A stretch of 64,000 bases of DNA, from positions 29,472,965-29,536,964 of the forward strand of contig NC_059082.1 of the NCBI RefSeq assembly GCF_020497125.1, given 5' to 3'. The stretch comes from Mauremys mutica. Its lineage: Eukaryota > Chordata > Testudines > Geoemydidae. Positions 33,800 through 44,665 of this stretch are shown in pieces (position 1 is the stretch's first letter; each line of letters starts with the position of its first letter). The position numbers and the translations under genes were made by a program. The notes below the pieces were generated by a model that did not search any database, was not told the origin of the DNA, and worked only from the letters and a program-made list of their open reading frames with translations.

Positions 33800-36490
33800 T
33801 TGACATTGCAAGTCATAGAAGCTTTAAGAAAGCGGAGAATATGGTGCTGTGTGTGCTGACTCATCTGAACACTCAATGGTCTGAAGGCTCAGATGAAGCT
33901 TCAGCTTCTTTCTGCTATTCAAAATATCAATTAGGGATTTGAGAGAAACAGGGAGAGGGGGCCACTTGGAAAGTGTGCATCTGGAGAGGCAATGTACTCT
34001 GAGAACTCTAGTTGGAGGAAAGTAAATTTTCTGTCACCCTTGAGAGTTGCTGGAGACATTGAGAAGAGGTACATAAAAGTCTGATGCTGTGATAGGAAGC
34101 TCCAAGTCTGAGACTTGCCTTTTCATGCTTATCTTTGTGATGAGGAAGAGGAGAGATTTTCAGGAAGGCATATACGATGCCTTGACCACAGTCAATAGAG
34201 AATTACATGCATGGAGTGTGGAGCATAACTCTTTCTTGAAGAATAGATAGAGGACATTTGCTATTGCTCTTGGAAGCAAGAAAATCTACTTTGGGGTGTC
34301 AATTTTCTGAAGATGCTGTTGACTACCAATTACTATCAACAGGCATTATGCTGCTCTTAGTGCCTGTCATGTAGGTTATCTAGAGGAGAGCTGATTTTGC
34401 CTGTCTGGTGAAAAGAGGTTGAGAGGGCATATTGATGAGTGCACCATGCCCAGAGGATGTGGTTTTGTGCCACAAGAGAGTGGCATATTTTCCCCTTGGA
34501 AGTTGAGGCAGTACATTGCAGATGTTTTTCAAAATGTGTGTACCGCATATCTAATATAAGAAATAAAATAATTTATTGCTGATCATCAGATCTCTCAGCG
34601 ATCTATTGTATTTCAAGGTAGCCAAGATTTCTTTGTCTTATCTCTACTCTGAGTCTGTAAGCTCAAGTTATCTGGCCCTGTTGCTTGCTTGGCTGACAGA
34701 ATGAAATGCACATTAAAACATTAGAAGGCACCTTCCACCAAAGAAGGGCGTTGTCAGCCATGCCTGTATATTATCTCTTCCTGACTAGTAATTTACACAG
34801 CCAGTTGTGTACAGGGGCGGCTCTACATATTCGGCCGCCCCAAGCAGTCATGCGCGGGAGCAGCGGACCTCCCGCGGGCATGACTGAGGAGGGTCCGCTG
34901 GTCGCGCGGCTCAGCTGGACCGCCTGCAGCTGCGGACGGTTGGGTGGTCTGGCGGCTCCAGTGGAGCTTCCGCAGTCATGCCTGCGGGAGGTCCAGCCGA
35001 GCCGCGGGACTAGGGAACCGTCCGCAGTCATGCCTGCGGGAGGTCCACTGGAGCCACGGCAGGAGCGCCCCCTCCTCAGTCATGCCTGCGGCAGGTCCCG
35101 GGGTTCCGGTGGACCTCCCGCAGGCATGACTGCGGCAGGTCCACCGGCCCAGCCTGCCGCCCCTGCCGGCAAATGCCGCCCCACGCGCGTGCTTGCCGCG
35201 CTGGGGTCTGGAGCCGGCCCTGGCTGTGTAGAGATCTTGTAGTCTTGCAAATGGAGATGTGCAAGCACAGCAGGCTGTGAAAACTACATGGTATGATAAT
35301 TCCACAGTGTTGATTCTTCATTCTAGAGGTTGCCCTTTGAATGTTCATAAATTTTCTTTTGGAAAAGAAAGCAGTAACTCTTGTAGAGTCAAGAGTTGTT
35401 CTGATGTGTGTCTGAGGTGGGGTGAAGATGTCTTCATGAGCCAGTTGCCCAAATAAGGATTGAAAGTGAACATTTTGATGTCATAAATGAGCCACCTACA
35501 TTTTCAGGTATTTGGTAAAACTTAGAGAGAACAATAATCACACTAAACAGGAGCACTGCATTCTAGTAATGGTCTGTCTGAGATTTCTTAACTAAATGGT
35601 AGAAATATCAGTCTCAAAGGTTTAGAGCCCAGAGTCAGTCTTGTCAATATAGGGAAGGATTGATGGCTGCCAGTGTCATCATTGAAACTTGAAGTTTCAA
35701 CGAATTTGTTCAACCTCCTCGAATCTAATATGAGAAAGAGGCTGTAATTATTTCTCTGGTATAAGGAAATACTGTGGTGAGTTATTTATTTTGTTCAAAA
35801 AATGATCAGTGTAGCAATCTCAGGTTTTAGCAGTATCTTATGAGGGGCATCCCTTTATGGAATAGAGAGTGAGATTTGGGAGGCAGTAAGAAGTGGAATT
35901 GAATCATGTAGCCTTTTTTCCATCTCCACAATAATCTGATTTAATGTCATTCCATTCTGCAAAGCAAAATTAAATCATCCTTAACTAGGGAAAGGGTAAA
36001 AAATCTGAAGGCTGATCTATGGCAAGACTCTGGGTTCCTGCCTGCATTGCTGTCTGCTTCCAAACCCTGGTTGAAGGCACTGAGGGAGAGAGTCTTTGTT
36101 GTTTCTGGTGAATCCTGTAGTGTTTTTCATCTTGGCAATGCCTGGGAAGACATCTTCGATGCCTTTTGATATTGAAACTGCTCTGCTAGTGGAAACTGCC
36201 TCTGGTAGCTAAAGGGGGAATTTTCTTCTTGAAAGAAGGCTAGGAAAAATCCAAAAAACTAGCTGTCAGTTTGAATCTTGACAGATTCTTTTCCATCTTC
36301 CTGCTGAAGAGGCCTAATTCTTTAAAAGGTAGGAATGAAACTTTAGTTTGAAATTCCAGGGAGAGGTCAGAAGTCTAAAGACAAGGAGGGCCTCAGCCTT
36401 TACTGGTGATCTAGCTGCAGTGTCCAAGTAACAGTATACAACTCTCAAAGAATGCCTGGATACATTCTGGTTCTCCTGATGGTGGCTTTT
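33800..36490 (-). pseudogene. DIRS-like retrotransposon polymerase fossil (RT - RNase H), nested MITE inside
   Basis: Reading the minus strand from 36490: a gag/linker-like region, then ILDSRRLNKFVETSSF (the DIRS reverse-transcriptase block ILDLRRLNKFV...), a damaged palm, FNPYLGNWLMK where active enzymes have PYLDDWL, HTSEQLLTL, and after the inserted MITE DWLCKLLVRKR and LLWWKVPSNV (normally SLRWWTVPxNV), followed by an RNase H-like stretch with ILWAWCTHQ and, near 34270, TPQSRFSCFQE and SRKSYAPHS pieces of the region that precedes the methyltransferase-like end. Numerous stops and frameshifts; both catalytic Asp residues of the YxDD box are gone. DIRS elements integrate through a tyrosine recombinase, not seen here. 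Limits approximate. Confidence 0.7.
34812..35222. mobile_element. GC-rich hAT MITE with internal repeats, nested in the DIRS fossil
   Basis: Flanked by GTTGTGTA (34804-34811) and GCTGTGTA (35223-35230), an 8-bp duplication with one mismatch. Ends CAGGGGCGGCTCTA and GGAGCCGGCCCTG are inverted repeats. The interior repeats the unit GCAGTCATGCCTGCGGGAGG in direct orientation at about 34972, 35017 and 35077 (last one diverged) and inverted at about 34866 and 35112, so it can fold strongly. The reading frames of the DIRS polymerase resume on the other side, which shows insertion after the DIRS element. Confidence 0.8.
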
Positions 36491-36574
36491 ACATTAGTTA
36501 TGTGGTTGATAATGCTTCAAAAATATTCAGTGTCATTTTTAGTTTCCATTTTAAATCCGTTTCCTCACTACAGT

Positions 36575-36780
36575 ATGACAAAGTAGGTGAGGTAATATCT
36601 TCTATTGGATCAACTTCTGTTGGTGAGAGAGACAAGCTTTCGACTCTCACAGAGTTCTGCTCTGTTTGGCTCAAAAGCTTGTCTCTCTCACCAACTGAAG
36701 TTGGTCCAGTAAAAAAATATTACCTCACACACCTTGTCTCTCTAATATTCTGGGATCAACATGGCTACAACTACAATCCT
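36575..36780. mobile_element. Palindromic MITE (GGTGAGGTAATAT family), copy 2
   Basis: GTAGGTGAGGTAATATCTTC ... GAGAGACAAGCTTT pairs with AAAGCTTGTCTCTCTCACCA ... AAATATTACCTCAC. The loop is much shorter than in copy 1 (5712-6024), but arms are the same sequence family. After the right arm both copies share CTTGTCT-TCTAATATTCTGG and CAAC-TGGCTA. Confidence 0.6.
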
Positions 36781-38130
36781 CATTACTGTGTCATTTGCTT
36801 ATGATACCATGTATTGCAGTTGTATCTAGTTTGTTGGCTCTGAAAAATTTGACTAGAGAGACACACCAGCTAGAAACAATACTCTATAGTTTTGATGGAT
36901 GGCTTTCTCTATTTGCAATAATCTGTCCAGATGCTGTATATTATGAATGTCTAGCCTTTATTGAAACTCTCCTCCATCCACCATAACTATGAAATGTTTA
37001 TTGATTCTTAAATCTTCACTTTTAGTGACTTTCCCTTAAATAGTTGACGCCTCTATTGCAAAGAATTATTTAGTATGTTGAAACTCAGTTAATTTTTCAA
37101 ATGGCATTTACCGTATCTTGTTAGCTATAATGGTTTATTTTGGAAATAAGAATTTCTCACAGATAAACTTTTCCATGATCAGGAGCACACAGAACTTGAT
37201 TTATTTCCGTGTTAAGGCCACTTGAAGGCAGAGCAAGGCATGGCTTTTAGGGTCACCTGTTTCATCAACCTCTAAATGTTCCAGGTTTTCTCTCCGTTTC
37301 CTAGAGTCAGAAGCTGTGCTTTTTCTGTCAAATGCACCAGATAATAAAGGGAGACCTGAGAGAAGAACAAGAACACTGCTTCTGGTGATTAGCCTGTGTC
37401 TAGGCTGCAGCCATTCATGTGAATGATCATCATGAATCAATTTTCCTAGCCTAATAAATCAGATGTTATGTTCTCCATGAATAGATGTATATTTTTAAGT
37501 TTGAACAATATGTGGTTTCTTCTACAATGTAAAAATACTGGGCTTCTTAAACACTTTTTTCACTTGAGCTTCAATGGGAGACTTTCAATTAAATAGAAAA
37601 TTTATACAGGTTTGTGATCTAGGGATTGATGAAGATTTAAATTTCTGGTCACATGTATCGACCAATGTGGTCCTTCATATTGAAATGTGGGTGTGATTTG
37701 GCACCACCTGAAACCAGAAGGATCTTCTTGCAGAAAATGTGACACTATTCTTTTAAATCTATGATTATTTGGCACCAATGCCTGGTTGAAACTGGCATAT
37801 CTCCTGTGAGTGGGCACAGTGTAGTTTTGACAGATGGGGCTGAGTATAGCTGTGCCAGAGAAGAGTGGAAATCTAGTTTGGGTATTAGAGCCCTGATTCT
37901 ATCCAAGAGCGCTGAAATTTAAGCCTCTTCAAAGCTTCATTTCTTTGGGTTGTGGAGCAATGTTATCAAAATGACTGGAGTAATAATACATTAATATATA
38001 CTAAAGTATTTCAAAATGCTTTGAGAACGGTGTATATTTATATATGAATCCCTTCACTCTCCACTGTAGTACAGTCACCTCTGAACAAACATAGTAGCTC
38101 ACTGGAATTCTACTCAGTGGTTTAGGTCAG
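36781..38130. other. Intronic DNA without recognisable gene
   Basis: No coding signature or repeat recognised. The minus-strand frames at 37201-37440 and 37602-37817 have ordinary composition but match no family I know and lack splice context. Confidence 0.4.
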
Positions 38131-38985
38131 GACGTGCAGTAGAATACAGTAACTCATCCCTTAAAGTTGTCCTGGCTAACATTGTTTCGTTGTTACGTTG
38201 CTGATCAATTAGGGAATATGCTCGTTTAAAGTTGTGCAATGCTCCCTTCTAATGTCATTTGGCAGCCGCCTGCTTTGTCCACTGCTTGCAGGAAGAGCAA
38301 CACGTTGCAGCTAGCTGGTGGGGGCTTGGAACCAGGGTGGGTCGGCAGCCCTCCTATCAGCTCCCCACTCCCCTAAGTTCCCTGTGCTGCAGCCGCCCAG
38401 CAGGCTATCAATCAGCAGTTCAGCTATCCCTCCCCTCACTGCCATGTGCTGCTCCTGCCCTCTGCCTTGGAGCTGCTCCGAGAGACTCCTGCTTGCTGTG
38501 CAGGGAGGGATGGGGGGGCTAATGTCAGGTGTCCCCCTCACCGCTGCTCCTGAACCCCACTTACCCCTTCTCCGTAGAGAGCAGGGAGGGGACACGGACA
38601 GAGAGAGAGAGAAAGCTCTTTGGGCAGCAGCTGCTGTCTCAACTTCCTGATTCACTTAAAAAGACAATGCACTTAAAGGTGGGTCAGCTTACTTAAAGGG
38701 GCAGTGTGCATCTCTCTCTCTCTCACAACACCAGGTGTGTGTCTGTCTCTGTCTGCTATGCTGTCTCCGCTCCCCCGTGTTCGTGGTGCCTTGATGAGAG
38801 GCTACATTAACAATGTGTTAACCCTTGAGGGCTCAGCCGAGTGCTAGTTCATCATTTAGCAGCAAGGCATTCCCTGGGAAATATCCCACCCTCTTCCACC
38901 CTCTAACTTCACCACCTCAACCAAGCTTCACAATCATCATAGCTGTGAACAGTATTAAATTGTGTGTATATCTATATAATATACA
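38131..38985 (+). repeat. Dispersed repeat of uncertain class, GC-rich centre with CT microsatellite
   Basis: Begins ACAGTAACTCATCCCTTAAA and GGCTAACATTGTTTCGTTGT, continues with a GC-rich middle (about 38260-38600) and a CT/GA tract (GAGAGAGAGAGAAAG near 38601, CTCTCTCTCTC near 38711) and ends in AT-rich sequence. I recognise this succession as a recurrent turtle interspersed repeat, but see no terminal repeats, duplication or coding part here. Frames of 87-114 codons on both strands are composition artefacts. Confidence 0.4.
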
Positions 38986-38989
38986 GTTT

Positions 38990-39192
38990 TTTGCCTGAAA
39001 GTGAGAACAGGGGTTCATATGGCACAGTTGGAGCTGGTATCGCAAGTTATATATGTGCCAGATATGCTCAAGTTTCATATGTCCCTTCACACTTCAACCA
39101 CCATTTCAGAGGACATGTGTCCATGCTGAGGACGAGTTCTGCTTGATAACAATTCAAAACAGTGCAGACCGACACATATTCATTTTAATTAT
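38990..39192 (-). pseudogene. hAT transposase C-terminal fragment (hATC), inverted piece
   Basis: Minus strand: NEYVSVCTVLNCYQAELV, LSMDTCPLKWWLKCEGTYE, AYLAH, IPAPTVPYEPLFSLSG. This is the hAT dimerisation domain (WW-LKHE..Y..LA..AR.YL..PATTVP.ERLFS). One stop and several substitutions. It lies head-to-head with the next piece. Confidence 0.7.
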
Positions 39193-40016
39193 CTGAGTCA
39201 TATTCTTAAACTATTGGTCGAGTGCTGTAGCTAATCTTAGAAATCTCACGTTGGTACCTTCTTTGCATTTTGTCAAACTGCAGTGAAAGTGCTCTTAAAA
39301 TGAACAATGTGTCATCATCCGAGACTGCTATAACATGAAATATATGGCAGAATGAGGGTAAAACAGCATGAGGCATACAGTGCTCCCCCAAGGAGTTCAG
39401 TCACAAATTTAATTAACACATCATTATTTTAACAAGCGTCATCAGCATGGAAGCATGTCCTCTGGAATGATGGCCAAAGCATGAAGAGGCATACGAATGT
39501 TTAGCATATCTGGCACGTAAATACCTTGCAATGCTGGCTACAAAAGTGTCATGCAAACACCTGTTCTCACTTTCAGGTGACTGTAAATAAGTGGGCAGCA
39601 TTATCTCCCGTAAATGTAAACAAACTTGTTTGTCTTAGCGATTGGCTGAACAAGAAGTAGGACTGAGTGGACTTGTAGGCTCTAAAGTTTTATGCTGTTT
39701 TGTTTTTGAATGCAGTTATGGAACAAAGAAAAATATACATATGTAAGTTGCACTTTCATGATAGAGATTGCACTACAGTACTTGTATGAGGTGAATTGAC
39801 AAATACTATTTATTTTATAATTTTTTACAGTGCAGTGAGGACTGTACACTTTTTGTATTCTGTATTGTAATAGAAATCAATACATTTAAAAATGTAGGAA
39901 AACATCCAAATATTTAATAAATTTCAATTTGGATTCTATTATTTAACAGTGTGACTAAAACATCTATTAATCACGATTAATTTTTTTGAGTTACTGTGAT
40001 TTAATTAATAGCCCTA
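39193..40016 (+). mobile_element. hAT element 3' part with degraded hATC domain
   Basis: Plus strand from about 39430: TSVISMEACPLE then frame-broken remains of the same dimerisation domain (CHANTCSHFQ, and LSPVNVNKLVCLSDWLNK-like in a shifted frame near 39600-39655), followed by the AT-rich 3' untranslated part (GCACTTTCATGATAGAGATT, GCACTACAGTACTTGTATGA) to a palindromic end ATTAATCACGATTAATTTTT and AATAGCCCTAG at about 40016. CAGGGCT-type hAT ends read CAGGGCTGTC on the opposite strand; here the end is diverged. No matching left end. Confidence 0.6.
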
Positions 40017-40477
40017 GTTTAAACTAAAACCAGCACTCCCAGGAGTCTACTACTCCTTTGTACTACTATTGAGACATTGATTCGGAGCAAAGAGCACCAC
40101 TCACTGAAGTACCAACAGCATTTCCTAAATCATGTTGGGGTTTTCCTTGTAATCCTCCTATCTAGGTGCTGACCTGTTTAGTTTGCAAAATCTGATGAGA
40201 TCACAGTCCAAAGTGGTATTGCAAAAGGTATTGGAATGTAGAAAAATAACTTAGAGGCTTTAAAAGGCAACATTTGGCTTTTGAGACAACGTCTGTCTTT
40301 ACTTCCTGTCCAAATCATTGTAACCATGTGTTGGCATATCAATTTTTATTCCTATTATTACATATAAAATTTATGGAGAGGAACGTCAAATCAAGATTTC
40401 CTTTTAACATGCTTTCATTTCATGAGAATAGTTCCCAAAACAAAAGTTTTTAAAAACAGCGTTCATACTGTGTATAT
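40017..40477. other. Intronic DNA without recognisable gene
   Basis: Between the hAT end and the solo LTR I see no repeat or coding signature. Confidence 0.4.
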
Positions 40478-41591
40478 TGTGACAGGTTTGTCAGAGAGAC
40501 CACCTTGGAACTGTCACTTGATGTGCTGAAATTATTTCTGAGCCCATTTTCCCTGAGGGCTTGGGACTCCAGAACTCTGCCTTGTTGAGCCAGACATGCT
40601 AGTCTGCTGCAACACAGACCCAGGTCTGAACCACTCCCCCAAAGCTGCAGGCTTTAATTGAAAACCACTCAGCACCCAGATACCCAGTTCCCAATGGGAT
40701 TCAATGCTCAAGTAAATCCATTTATTATAAAGCTTATACAGGGTAGACTCATGAATTGTCCGGCCTCTATAACACTGATAGAGAGAGATGCACAGCTGTT
40801 TACTCCCCCAGGTATTAATCATTTACTCTGGGTTTGTTAATAAACAAAAGTGATTTTATTAAGTATAAAAAGTAGGATTCAAGTGGTTTCAAATAATAAC
40901 AGAACAAAGTAAGTTACCAAGCAAAATAAAACAAAACATGCAAGTCTAAGCCTAATACATTAAGAAACTGAATACAGGTAAATCTTGCCCTCAGAGATGA
41001 TTATAAGCTTCCAATAAGCTTCTTTCACAGACTAGACGCCTTCCTAGTCTGGGCCCAATCCTTTCCCCTGCTACAGATCTTGTTAGTTACAGTTCAGGTG
41101 GTAAGTAGGGGATTTCTCATGACTGGCAGCCCCCTCTGTTCTGTTCCACCCCCTTTTATAGCTTTGGCACAAGGCGGGAATCTTTTGTCTCTTTGGGTGC
41201 CCACCCCTTCTAAATGGAAAAGCACCAGGTTTAAGATGGATTCCAGTACCAGGTGACATGGTCACATGTCCTGTGAGCTCTCCATTCTTTCCAGCCTGAC
41301 TCTCAGGAACACAGGAAGGCTTACAACCAATTGTTCTAGTTAATGGGAGCCATAAAGATCCTAAGTCACCATTAATGGCCCACATTTTGCATAATTACAA
41401 TAGGACCTCAGAGTAATACTTCATATTTCTAGTTTTAGATACAAGAATGATACATTCATACAAATAGGATGAACACATTAGTAGATTATAAGCTTTGTAA
41501 TGATACCTTACAAGAGACTTTTTGCATGAAGCATATTCCAGTTACATTATATAAACATATTTCCATAAAACATATGGAGTGCAACATCACA
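40478..41591 (-). mobile_element. Solo LTR, family X copy 2, TG...CA with 5-bp TSD TATAT
   Basis: Begins TGTGACAGG and ends CATCACA, so the ends are also short inverted repeats. Flanks TATAT at 40473-40477 and 41592-41596 (low complexity, hence weak alone). On the minus strand GCTATAAAAGGGGGTGG at about 41149-41165 is a strong TATA box, and TTTATAATAAATGG at about 40719-40732 supplies a polyadenylation signal downstream of it, giving the U3-R-U5 order. Same family as 27882-29060. No internal retroelement genes remain, as expected after LTR-LTR recombination. Confidence 0.75.
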
Positions 41592-41596
41592 TATAT

Positions 41597-42171
41597 ATTG
41601 GAACTAAAGTTGTACCAAAACATCTACAAAACCAAAAATCATAGACAAAATATTATCAAGCATATTGGTTGGTATGGGTAATGTGAGCCCAGTTTTTGAC
41701 TCTAGTGAAACAAGATTTGTGTTTCCTGAAGAAGTGATACTGTAATTAAGTCTCTATTTCCTGAGTAGTTTTTGACAAATGGCATTTAGCTAAAATGATC
41801 CTATTACCTGGTCAACGTTCCTATTGAGCAGCTCCTCTCTGTAATGCATCAGCCTACATGGAAAAAAGTTGCTAAAAGATTGTACTGCACCACACTGAAA
41901 ATACACTTCCATATTTAAATTGTACAGCATCAGTTAACTATATCCTGGTTCTGCAATGGATAAGGAGCCTGTAATCAGAACATGGCCTTTATTCTATAAT
42001 AAAGAATCTTATTTTAAAACTTTGAAGTATGCCAAAAGAATGTCTTAATGTTACCTTTTTTCACGTTTTGCTGCAAAGTAGTAATGGATATATTCCTCTT
42101 ACAGCGTGTATATAATATAAATTTGTGTGTGTATTATGTATAAAACAGATTTTGGGAATAATTCTGCCTTG
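41597..42171. other. Intronic DNA without recognisable gene
   Basis: AT-rich, no coding signature or repeat recognised. Confidence 0.4.
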
Positions 42172-42179
42172 ATCTATAC

Positions 42180-42471
42180 CAGGGGTAGGCAACCTATGGC
42201 AAGCTGATTTTCAATGGCACTCTCACTGCCCAGGTTCTGGACACTGGTCCAGGGGGATCTGCATTTTAATTTAATTTAATTTAAATGACGCTTCTTAAAC
42301 ATTTTAAAAACCTTATTTACTTTTACATACAACAATAGTTTAGTTATATATTAGACTTACAGAAACAGACCTTCTAAAAACATTAAAATGTATTACTGGC
42401 ACACAAAACCTTAAATTAGAGTAAATAAATGAAGACTCGGCATACCACTTCTGAAAGGCTTTCGACCCCTG
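42180..42471. mobile_element. hAT MITE (CAGGGGTAGGCAACC family), copy 1, perfect 8-bp TSD
   Basis: Identical ATCTATAC at 42172-42179 and 42472-42479. Ends CAGGGGTAGGCAACCTATGG and TTTCGACCCCTG form the terminal inverted repeats. The interior (CATTTTAATTTAATTTAA, AACATTTTAAAAACCTTATT, GAAGACTCGGCA) matches copy 2 at 44267-44576 closely. Non-coding. Confidence 0.9.
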
Positions 42472-42479
42472 ATCTATAC

Positions 42480-43655
42480 CATCTTCAAGACCCCTACTCT
42501 CAGTGGGATAGCATTGCAGAATTAGGCCCACTATTTTTATACAAAAACAGATATTCTGAACATTGTACTTCAACAGATAATTTGAATCCCAGAGGATACA
42601 AATCTGTGAAAAGAAATAAACAATCCAAATAGTAACTGATGTGGTATGTTATAATGCAATCCATCTCAAGAAGGGTTCTTTAAATCAATAACTCTGATAT
42701 TTACCACTTCCATAGATGGTCTTTTTTTTTTCAGTTGGAGAAGAAAAAATATTTGTATGTGAATGTTTCTAACTATTGAAAAGTTGCAGTTAAACTAATC
42801 TGTGGGTTAACTGGCTTTACATAGTAACCCTGAATTGTCCTGCTACATCTCTGATCGTTATCTTACATGTATTTAAATGGATTCTGAATTTATTTATAAT
42901 TTAAATGGAAAGACGTTTTATTTAACAAGTGTATGTTCTTTTGCGTTAGCACTTTCAAAACATCTTTCATTTGCAGAAAGTAAGATTTGCAAAGCAGACT
43001 AAATCAGAGGGAAATGCAGAGCTATGGGCAGAAAGTCAGAATCAAGGGCAGTGGCAGAGTATTTTTGAACTGACAGTACAAAGGCAGTTTGTATTGTGTA
43101 CATTAGAAATAGAAAACGTTGACATAATAATGCTATCCATGGCTTTGTCTGATAGCTGCTCCATGGTTTGTTTTTTTTAGTTTGGCTTACAGATTCAGCT
43201 GAATGGAAAACCTGAGCTCATTAAAATGTGTACAGTTCATTATCTGTGGCTGAAGGAGCATGCATTTCCTATTTCCATTGGTTTTGGACATGTAACAGAT
43301 TTATTTTTTTCATTTTAATTTTGTGAACTGATCCTCAGTTCTAAAACAAGAAAAGGTTTGTTTTCTAGGTAGCTTGGCTACAGCAAAAATAATGTATGAA
43401 AAGTTGGCAACATTACACCAATAATAACTAGCAACAGTCTTAAAAACAAAAAGCAAACACAGAACCATGATCTCTGGATGTACATACTTTTAATGATCTA
43501 CGAATGTTGTAGTAATAACCATAATGCTGAGAATAGAAGTATAATAATTATAAATATAAATATTCTTACATTTCTATCATCCAAGATGGTAGAAATTTTG
43601 AGAGATCAAGTGATTGCATGAGAATTCGACCACTTTCCGTTTGCTGTTTTGCAAG
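42480..43655. other. Intronic DNA without recognisable gene
   Basis: AT-rich, T-tract at 42720-42731. No coding signature. Confidence 0.4.
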
Positions 43656-44665
43656 AACAGGTAGTCCCGCTGAAAAGAATTTGGGAGTTATAATGGATCA
43701 CAAATTGAATATAAGTCAACAATCTGATGCAGCTGCGAAAAAGGCTAATATTCTGGGATGTATTATCAGGAGAGGTGTATGTAAGAAATGGGGGTTAATT
43801 GTTCTGTTCTACTTGGCACTGGTGAGTCCTCAGCTGGAGTACTGTGTCCGCATCTGAGTGCCACAATTTAGGAAAAATGTGGTTAAATTGGAGAGAGTCT
43901 AGAGGAGAGCAAGAAAAATGATAAAAGGTTTAGAGAACTTGATCCATAAAGAAAGGTTAAAAAACTGGGCATGTTTAGTCTTGAGAAAAGGAGATTGAGG
44001 GGAGCACCTGCTAACAGTCTTCAAATATGTTAAGGGCTGTTAAATTGATCCCCATCCTTTTTTATATCTCCATGTCCATTGAAGATAAGAAATAATGGGC
44101 TTAATCTGCAGCAAGGGACATTCCTAATATTTAGATATTAGGAAAAACTTTCTAATTTTAAGGTTAGTTAGGTTCTGGAATAGGCTTCCAAGGGGTGTTA
44201 TGGAATCCACATCATTGGGAGATTTTTAAGAAGAGGTTAGATACAACTGTCAAGGATGGTATAGGCCAGGGGTAGGCAACCTATGGCACGCGTGCCAAAG
44301 GCGGCACATGAGCTGATTTTCAATGACACTCACATTGTCCGGTCCTGGCCCCTGGTCCGGGGGGCTCCGCATTTTAATTTAATTTTAAATGAAGCTTCTT
44401 AAACATTTTAAAAACCTTATTTACTTTACATGCAACAATAATTTAGTTATATATTATAGACTTATAGAAAGAGACCCTCTAAAAACGTTAAAATGTATTA
44501 CTGGCACGCAAAACCTTAAATGAGAGTGAATAAATGAAGACTCGGCACAGCACTTCTGAAAGGTTGCCGACCCCTGGTCTAGGCTTACTTGGTACTACCT
44601 AAGTACAGAGGGCTGGTTCCTTCCAGCCCTACATTTCTATGCTTCTATGAGATTTCATTCCCCCA
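43656..44665 (+). mobile_element. Older CR1 LINE 3' fragment with nested hAT MITE
   Basis: The left part encodes the end of the CR1 reverse transcriptase in worn form: NLGVIMDHKLNISQQSDAAA, KKANILGCI and LALVSPQLEYCVRI (in the 56-kb copy DLGVIVDSSLK, KKANRMLGII, MVCPHLEYCVQMW). It continues through the CR1 3' untranslated region to GGTTCCTTCCAGCCCTACAT and ends in an octamer-type tail TTCTATGCTTCTATG. That tail differs from the TTCTTATG tail of the 56-kb copy, so this is another, older CR1 subfamily. The MITE at 44267-44576 sits inside it. Confidence 0.8.
44267..44576. mobile_element. hAT MITE (CAGGGGTAGGCAACC family), copy 2, nested in CR1
   Basis: Flanked by GTATAGGC (44259-44266) and GTCTAGGC (44577-44584), 7 of 8 bases identical. 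Ends CAGGGGTAGGCAACC and GGTTGCCGACCCCTG are nearly perfect inverted repeats of 15 bases. Contains GGCACGCGTGCC, absent from copy 1. CR1 sequence is continuous on either side when the MITE is removed. Confidence 0.9.

Noticed and set aside
34706..35242. 178-codon open frame, one of the longest on the plus strand
   Set aside because: Lies over the GC-rich MITE; openness on both strands comes from its repeat units and GC content.
38259..38655. Frames of 87-114 codons on both strands
   Set aside because: Fall in the GC-rich centre of a dispersed repeat.
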